Shown here: positions 1 through 4,505 of the stretch, in pieces
Layout of the letters: each line of letters opens with the position of its first letter
How positions within the stretch are numbered: position 1 is the stretch's first letter
NCBI RefSeq assembly: GCF_003477525.1
Contig: NZ_QUDO01000095.1
Location: forward strand, 1 to 7,186
Source: Ruminococcus sp. AF41-9
Lineage (GTDB): Bacteria; Bacillota; Clostridia; Lachnospirales; Lachnospiraceae
Reading direction: 5' to 3'
DNA: 7,186 nt
Translations under genes and position numbers: made by a program
The notes under the pieces: generated by a model
Databases searched by the model: none
The model's input: only the letters and a program-made list of their open reading frames with translations
What the model was told of the DNA's origin: nothing

Positions 1-11
1 TTATAGTTTTT

Positions 12-30
12 AGTCAACTCTATTATACCA
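12..30 (-). promoter_or_regulatory. Extended -10 promoter motif, pointing out of the left edge
   Basis: Read on the minus strand, positions 30-22 give TGGTATAAT, a consensus -10 hexamer with the TGn extension. No good -35 lies 17 bp upstream, which is typical of extended -10 promoters. A second hexamer, TTGACT (17-12), lies just downstream; it would serve as a -35 only if a matching -10 falls outside the window. The target gene is not in the window. The motif is clear, but activity is inferred. Confidence 0.45.
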
Positions 31-63
31 TATCCGGTGAGGAGTTATTTGTTTATAGGTAAC

Positions 64-86
64 AAAAAATGCCGTATTTATGCGGC
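64..86 (-). terminator. Short hairpin followed by T6, minus strand
   Basis: On the minus strand GCCG (86-83) pairs with CGGC (74-71). Two further A-T pairs lie inside one mismatch, and the stem is followed by A and then six T (69-64). The stem is short but the arrangement is that of an intrinsic terminator. It would back up the stronger hairpin at 122-168 for transcripts leaving the yhaN-like gene. Confidence 0.4.
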
Positions 87-90
87 TTGT

Positions 91-107
91 GGCGTTTCGC
101 AAACGCC
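91..107. repeat. Perfect 7-bp inverted repeat, 3-nt loop
   Basis: GGCGTTT (91-97) and AAACGCC (101-107) form a perfect stem around CGC. It sits between the main terminator and the T6 hairpin. No T tract follows directly on the minus strand, so alone it is a poor terminator. It may be part of a dispersed intergenic repeat or simply help RNA folding and stability. Confidence 0.5.
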
Positions 108-121
108 TATTTCTAATATAC

Positions 122-168
122 AAAACAGAGAGGATACATGTTTTCCATTCATGTATCCTCTCTGTTTT
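122..168 (-). terminator. Strong rho-independent terminator, probably bidirectional
   Basis: Positions 122-140 and 150-168 are perfect reverse complements (19 bp) around a 9-nt loop (141-149). The arms end in A4/T4, so on the minus strand the GC-containing stem is followed by TTTT, G and an AT-rich stretch. On the plus strand it ends in TTTTTA. The hairpin begins 3 nt after the stop codon of the yhaN-like gene and so marks the end of that transcription unit. Its symmetry means it could also stop rightward transcripts. Confidence 0.9.
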
Positions 169-170
169 TA

Positions 171-1721
171 TCAGGATAGCAATAATTTCTGATAAGGGAT
201 TCCCTCTCTGTCCAGAATCTCCATCTCTCTTTTATGGCAGGTACTGATGATGATCTGTTTCTGTTCTTTGTGCATCCAGCGCAGGACTGCTGCCAGCCTG
301 TCCTCATCATACATTCCGAACACATCATCCAGGATCACCGGAAAGCTTTCTTCTTCACAGAAAAGTTCTCCCGCTGCCATACGAAGGGCAAAATAAATCT
401 GTTCCATCGTTCCTCTGCTGAGACGTTCCAGACCTACGGCACGGTCCCCTGTATTCACCATCATATGCAGGTTTCCATCCATCAGGACTTCCTGATATTT
501 GCCGCCTGTGATCTCACTGAGAATCTGGGAAGTGCGTTCTCTGAGTTTATCTCCCACATGGTGACTGATATTTCCGGACAGCTTCTCAATCGTTTCCATG
601 GCAAGATTCAACGCCTGAATCTCCGTCTCTTCCACTGTCGGAAGATAAGATTCCTCTTCATACTCTTTGTACTCTTCCTGAAGATTCTTCAGATTCATTT
701 CTTTTTCATCGTATTCCTGCTGTATCGTTTCTTTGTTCCATTTCAGTTTCTCCTGTCTGGAAAGCCATCTGCTCTTCATGCGGAGGCGTTTCTGAAGCTC
801 TCTGGCATATTTCATCTCTGCCATTCCACAGCAGATTATAAGAGCTGCCGCAACCGCCACTACCAGAAGCCCCTGAAGAATACTTGCAGACATGGCAGCC
901 GTCGCGATCAGCAGCAGAATCCCGGCAACAGCAGCCGCGATCATACCCACTGCAAACTCATTTCTTTTCTTCCGCATTTCGGCAATTTTTTCATCGAGGA
1001 TCACTGCTGCTGTCTCATCTCCGGGGCGCATATGGAGCGATTCCTCTTTCTCATCGATCTCATTCATCTTTTCTTTCAGAGTATCCATCTCACCCTGTAT
1101 GTAATCGATGTTGGTAAGGAGTTTCTGCTGCTCTTTTTCGGTTTCCCGCTTCTTGCGGTCCTCCTGAACCTGGAATCCTTTTCTGGACATTTTCAGCATC
1201 TGCATGGCACGTCCCAGATCAATGGAACTGTCAGCCGTTCCCTGATAGCTTGCCATATAGTTCTGAACTTCCCTCACCAGATCCTGTCCTGTAACACTCT
1301 TTAACTGTGCAACAGAAACCGTATTGTCATAGACAGCTTCGCTGACATTTCCAAGAATCTCTGTAAGACTGCCATTGTCTGCATCCGTCAGTTCTTTACT
1401 GTCCTCATTAAACAGTTCATTCAATGGATGATCCTTCTGAAAATTTCTGGAAAGACGGTACTTGTGTCCTTTGCTCTCAAACCAGATCGTTCCGCCATAT
1501 ACTCCCGGATTTTCCCAGGGTTCATACGTACTGTAAACATCATTTCTGGCAGCTTTTCCCCGCATCCGCGTAAGTCCGAAAAACATACTCTTGATAAAGG
1601 TATGGATCGTTGTTTTGCCACTTTCGTTCTCACCGTAAAGGACATTGATCCCCGGCGAAAGCTCCAGTGTCCTGTCATGGATTTTTCCAAAATTTCTGAT
1701 ATTCAATCGTCTGATAATCAT
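171..1721 (-). CDS. yhaN: SbcC/Rad50/YhaN-like ATPase with a central membrane hairpin
   Basis: A 516-residue ABC-type ATPase of the SbcC/Rad50/YhaN group, expected to use ATP to control a partner nuclease on DNA. Visible motifs: Walker A GENESGKT (residues 30-37), a Q-loop-like region near 135-140, signature LSRGT (434-438), Walker B VILDD (462-466), and the switch histidine H496 in STCHK. Charged coiled-coil segments lie at about 185-255 and 303-385. Between them are two hydrophobic helices (about 256-276 and 281-299) with a tiny turn, which would leave both ATPase halves in the cytoplasm. Bacillus YhaN is roughly twice as long, and no CxxC zinc hook is present; C297-C298 are adjacent and at a helix end. 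The ATG follows AGGTGACAGG, which overlaps the upstream stop, giving tight coupling to the nuclease gene 10 bp upstream. The family call is firm. The symbol is by resemblance, and the exact substrate is unknown. Confidence 0.85.
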   Translation of the reverse strand: MIIRRLNIRNFGKIHDRTLELSPGINVLYGENESGKTTIHTFIKSMFFGLTRMRGKAARNDVYSTYEPWENPGVYGGTIWFESKGHKYRLSRNFQKDHPLNELFNEDSKELTDADNGSLTEILGNVSEAVYDNTVSVAQLKSVTGQDLVREVQNYMASYQGTADSSIDLGRAMQMLKMSRKGFQVQEDRKKRETEKEQQKLLTNIDYIQGEMDTLKEKMNEIDEKEESLHMRPGDETAAVILDEKIAEMRKKRNEFAVGMIAAAVAGILLLIATAAMSASILQGLLVVAVAAALIICCGMAEMKYARELQKRLRMKSRWLSRQEKLKWNKETIQQEYDEKEMNLKNLQEEYKEYEEESYLPTVEETEIQALNLAMETIEKLSGNISHHVGDKLRERTSQILSEITGGKYQEVLMDGNLHMMVNTGDRAVGLERLSRGTMEQIYFALRMAAGELFCEEESFPVILDDVFGMYDEDRLAAVLRWMHKEQKQIIISTCHKREMEILDREGIPYQKLLLS

Positions 1722-1731
1722 ATTTTACCTG

Positions 1732-2784
1732 TCACCTGCTCGTCTCCAGCAAAGCCTGAAGTCCATAATATAATGCCTTTTCTTCCATTGCACTCCTGTC
1801 TTTTTCCAGAAAACAACTGATATAATCTCCGATCAGAGTCCCACTGTACTTCTTCTCCAGTTCCTCCAGATCATAGGCCGGTCTGGACTCGTCCAGCACC
1901 TCGGTCACATAGCCATAGGTTTTCAGTTTTTCCGGGAGAAGCATCAGTTCCGGAGCCCTGACTCCCTTGATGATGATCCGGTACATATTCATTCTGCCTC
2001 TGTTTGCCAGATCTGCTTTCAGCATATCCTCCAGAGATGCCTGCGTGGAATTCTCACGGAGCATCAGAATGATCTGCTCATAAGACCTGCTGGCAAAAGG
2101 AACAAAGTTTGTCCGGAGTCTTCCGTTTTCCAGATGACCCTCTATGTATCCGTGCTCGCCAAGATCATTTCTGTCGATTGGCTCCAGAGCTCCCGCATAA
2201 GCCGCTTTATCACGAAGCAGGATCTGCGGTTTGTGGATATGTCCCAGAGCCAGATAGTCAAAACCGGAAGCGGAAATCGTCTTAATGCTCATCGGGATAT
2301 GCTTTGCATCTCCGCCATGTGCCAGAAGAATGTGCAGTCCGTCGCCTTCCTGTGGCTGCGCCCCGTCGTAAAGAGACGCTTCTATCTCCTGATGCTCATA
2401 ACTTAATCCATATACATAAACATCCAGTTTCTCATCCTTCACACAGGTAAGCTGTTCGTTTTTAAAAAATGTCACGTTCTTTTCCCACTGAAAATCGCGG
2501 TAAAAAGAATCTGCCTTGATGTAATCGTGATTTCCTGCCATCAGATAGATCCGGGTTTCCGGAATAGTGGAAAACAGGTAATTCACTTCTTTTAGCTCCC
2601 GCAAAAGAGGCTGACGGTGGAATAAATCTCCTGCTATAAATAACAAATCCACCGGATTCTCACGGATGCCCGCAATAACCCGGCGGAAAGTTTCCCAGAT
2701 TTCTTCCTCCCGCCTGCTGCTCCATGGACAGCCCCTGTCCGGAACTGCCCCCAGATGTACATCTGCAAGATGAATAAATCTCAT
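1732..2784 (-). CDS. yhaO: SbcD/YhaO-like metallophosphoesterase (DNA exonuclease)
   Basis: A 350-residue calcineurin-like phosphoesterase of the SbcD/Mre11/YhaO group. These enzymes are two-metal (usually Mn) nucleases that cut DNA ends or hairpins together with an SbcC-type ATPase. All metal-binding blocks are present in order: D8-x-H10 in LADVHLG, GD (52-53), GNHD (84-87), H156 in LLAHGGD, and GHIH (181-184) followed by AGALEPID (198-205). The C-terminal part (about 230-350) is the usual capping and partner-binding region and is poorly conserved. The start MRFIHLADVH is typical of the family and follows a modest AGAGAG site. At 350 residues it is somewhat shorter than Bacillus YhaO, and the core is intact. 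It lies 87 bp after asnS and 10 bp before the ATPase gene, so the two probably make one complex. Biochemical specificity cannot be read from the sequence. Confidence 0.9.
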   Translation of the reverse strand: MRFIHLADVHLGAVPDRGCPWSSRREEEIWETFRRVIAGIRENPVDLLFIAGDLFHRQPLLRELKEVNYLFSTIPETRIYLMAGNHDYIKADSFYRDFQWEKNVTFFKNEQLTCVKDEKLDVYVYGLSYEHQEIEASLYDGAQPQEGDGLHILLAHGGDAKHIPMSIKTISASGFDYLALGHIHKPQILLRDKAAYAGALEPIDRNDLGEHGYIEGHLENGRLRTNFVPFASRSYEQIILMLRENSTQASLEDMLKADLANRGRMNMYRIIIKGVRAPELMLLPEKLKTYGYVTEVLDESRPAYDLEELEKKYSGTLIGDYISCFLEKDRSAMEEKALYYGLQALLETSR

Positions 2785-2871
2785 GCCAATCTCTCTTTCT
2801 GTTCCTGTCTATATGCTCTGACCAGCAAACATCTGATCCGCAAACAGGAAATACTGTCTACAATTTCTCAA

Positions 2872-4263
2872 TTATAAGTCGCAGTTTTTAACTGTTCTCG
2901 GGAATGGAATGACGTCACGAATATTGCCCATGCCGGTAAGGTACATTACGCAGCGTTCAAATCCAAGTCCGAAACCTGAATGACGGGTAGAACCATATTT
3001 ACGAAGATCCAGATAGAAATCATAGTCTTCTTTCTTCAGGCCAAGCTCATCCATACGTTTTTCCAGTTTCTCGAAGTCGTCCTCTCTCTGGCTTCCTCCG
3101 ATGATCTCACCGATTCCCGGTACCAGACAGTCCATAGCTGCCACTGTCTTGTTATCCTCATTCATCTTCATGTAGAATGCTTTGATTTCCTTCGGATAGT
3201 CAGTTACAAATACCGGTTTCTTGAAGATTTCTTCTGTCAGATAACGCTCATGCTCTGTCTGCAGGTCGCATCCCCAGAATACTTTATAATCAAATTTGTC
3301 GTTGTTTTTCTCCAGAAGTTCTACTGCTTCTGTATAAGTTACATGGCCGAACTCAGAGTTGATTACATGGTTCAGTCTGTCCAGAAGTCCTTTGTCAACG
3401 AAAGAATTAAAGAAGTTCATCTCTTCCGGTGCATTCTCAAGGACATAACGGATGACATATTTCAGCATTGCTTCTGCCAGATCCATGTTGTCATTTAAGT
3501 CTGCAAATGCACACTCCGGCTCGATCATCCAGAACTCAGCCGCATGACGGGTAGTGTTGGAATTCTCAGCACGGAAAGTCGGTCCGAATGTGTAAACATT
3601 GCGGAATGCCTGTGCAAATGTCTCGCAGTTTAACTGACCGCTTACTGTCAGGTTGGTTTCTTTTCCGAAGAAGTCCTGTGAATAGTCGATCGCACCTTTG
3701 TCATCTGTCGGAACATTGTTCATATCCAGAGTCGTTACCTGGAACATCTCACCAGCACCTTCACAGTCGCTTCCTGTGATCAGTGGAGTGTGTACATATA
3801 CAAATCCCTGTTCCTGGAAGAAACGATGGATCGCATAAGCGCAGAGAGAACGTACACGGAATACTGCCTGGAATGTGTTTGTTCTCGGACGGAGATGTGT
3901 CATGGTTCTTAAGTATTCAAGGCTGTGGCGTTTCTTCTGAAGCGGATAATCCGGTGCGGAAGCGCCTTCTACTGTGACTTCTGATGCCTGAATCTCAAAT
4001 GGCTGTTTTGCCTGCGGAGTTGCTACCAGAGTACCTTTTACGATGATGGCTGCACCTACGTTTAATTTGCTGATGTCTGCAAAGTTCTCCATTGTGTCAT
4101 GGTAAACGACCTGCAGAGTCTCAAAAAAGGTTCCGTCATGAAGCACGATAAATCCAAAAGTCTTGGAATCACGTACACTTCTGACCCATCCTCCTACGGT
4201 AACTTCCTGATCCAGGTATTTTTCTCTTTCTTTGTAAATTTCTTTTACTGTTGTTAACTTCAT
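2872..4263 (-). CDS. asnS: Asparaginyl-tRNA synthetase
   Basis: A class IIb aminoacyl-tRNA synthetase that charges tRNA-Asn with asparagine in the cytoplasm. Residues 1 to about 105 form the OB-fold anticodon-binding domain ([16 protein letters not shown]), and the catalytic core follows. Motif 1 lies near FVYVHTPLI (154-162). Motif 2 includes [15 protein letters not shown] (230-244). [10 protein letters not shown] (385-394) is present, and motif 3 is [13 protein letters not shown] (432-444), followed by PFPR (453-456). The length is 463 residues, normal for the family. I chose ATG 4263 because AGAGGAAA lies 8 nt before it and it gives the standard N-terminus. An in-frame GTG at 4287 would add eight residues (reading MRERGNID) with a poor ribosome site. 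No T-box was found upstream. The two genes downstream (nuclease and ATPase) run in the same direction with only 87 bp between. A functional link to them is not implied. Confidence 0.97.
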   Translation of the reverse strand: MKLTTVKEIYKEREKYLDQEVTVGGWVRSVRDSKTFGFIVLHDGTFFETLQVVYHDTMENFADISKLNVGAAIIVKGTLVATPQAKQPFEIQASEVTVEGASAPDYPLQKKRHSLEYLRTMTHLRPRTNTFQAVFRVRSLCAYAIHRFFQEQGFVYVHTPLITGSDCEGAGEMFQVTTLDMNNVPTDDKGAIDYSQDFFGKETNLTVSGQLNCETFAQAFRNVYTFGPTFRAENSNTTRHAAEFWMIEPECAFADLNDNMDLAEAMLKYVIRYVLENAPEEMNFFNSFVDKGLLDRLNHVINSEFGHVTYTEAVELLEKNNDKFDYKVFWGCDLQTEHERYLTEEIFKKPVFVTDYPKEIKAFYMKMNEDNKTVAAMDCLVPGIGEIIGGSQREDDFEKLEKRMDELGLKKEDYDFYLDLRKYGSTRHSGFGLGFERCVMYLTGMGNIRDVIPFPRTVKNCDL

Positions 4264-4309
4264 ATCTATATTTCCTCTTTCTCTCACACTTCTTATAGTA
4301 AAAATAGTA

Positions 4310-4352
4310 AAAGGACGAAACTCTGTAAGAAATAACAGAAGTCTCGTCCTTT
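4310..4352 (-). terminator. Terminator-like hairpin upstream of asnS
   Basis: AAAGGACGA (4310-4318) pairs with TCGTCCTTT (4344-4352). After a mismatch, a second stem (4320-4326 with 4335-4342, one bulged A) closes an 8-nt loop. On the minus strand the stem runs into TACTATTTTTAC, a broken U tract. It can end transcripts from the SGNH gene about 155 nt after its stop, or act as a leader attenuator for asnS. The T-box sequence that normally controls such a hairpin is absent. Confidence 0.65.
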
Positions 4353-4381
4353 AGTATAGACTATTCCCTGATTTCACGCAA
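4353..4381 (-). promoter_or_regulatory. Candidate asnS promoter
   Basis: On the minus strand TTGCGT (4381-4376) and TATACT (4358-4353) are separated by exactly 17 bp. The -10 matches consensus at 5 of 6 positions, the -35 at only 3 of 6. The predicted start near 4346 would give an asnS leader of about 80 nt and would begin inside the 5' arm of the hairpin at 4310-4352. A weaker -10-like TACTAT occurs closer to the gene, so the assignment is tentative. Confidence 0.4.
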
Positions 4382-4399
4382 GGAGTAATCTGGTATTTA

Positions 4400-4417
4400 C
4401 TGTGGTTTTTTCCACAG
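4400..4417. repeat. Small hairpin, 6-bp arms with T6/A6 loop
   Basis: CTGTGG (4400-4405) and CCACAG (4412-4417) are perfect inverted arms around six T on the plus strand (six A on the coding strand). It lies in the 3' untranslated region of the SGNH gene, upstream of the candidate asnS promoter. No U tract follows on the minus strand, so it is not a terminator in that direction. Confidence 0.4.
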
Positions 4418-4436
4418 GAAATCAATATCTTCCCTT

Positions 4437-4455
4437 TGAAACTGTTACAGTTTCA
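4437..4455. promoter_or_regulatory. 19-bp perfect palindrome, possible operator or RNA hairpin
   Basis: TGAAACTGT (4437-4445) and ACAGTTTCA (4447-4455) are perfect inverted arms about a single central base. This is the size and symmetry of a dimeric repressor site. It lies about 90-100 bp upstream of the predicted asnS start, far for simple repression. As RNA it would fold into an 8-bp stem with a 3-nt loop in the 3' end of the SGNH message. I do not recognise it as a known regulator's consensus. Confidence 0.4.
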
Positions 4456-4505
4456 TATCCGGGCAGCCTCCTCATTTGCAATACTCCCGGTTCATATCTG
4501 AAGTA

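Noticed and set aside
1..121. CRISPR array or insertion sequence end
   Set aside because: There are no regularly spaced direct repeats, no transposase fragment and no target duplication visible; only single hairpins.
234..1304. Long plus-strand open frame of 356 codons
   Set aside because: It lies fully antisense to the ATPase gene, has no good ribosome site, and its product is rich in His, Phe, Cys and Leu without any domain. The minus-strand frame has clear catalytic motifs.
2980..3498. Plus-strand open frame of 172 codons
   Set aside because: It is antisense to the conserved asnS core. The hydrophobic, Cys/Phe-rich product is a by-product of the opposite frame.
4264..4287. Upstream GTG start for asnS giving eight extra residues
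   Set aside because: The ATG at 4263 has a well placed AGAGGAAA and gives the family's normal 463-residue length; the GTG does not.
4310..4352. T-box riboswitch
   Set aside because: The hairpin resembles a T-box terminator, but no GGGTGG...ACCGCG antiterminator core or specifier stem is present upstream.
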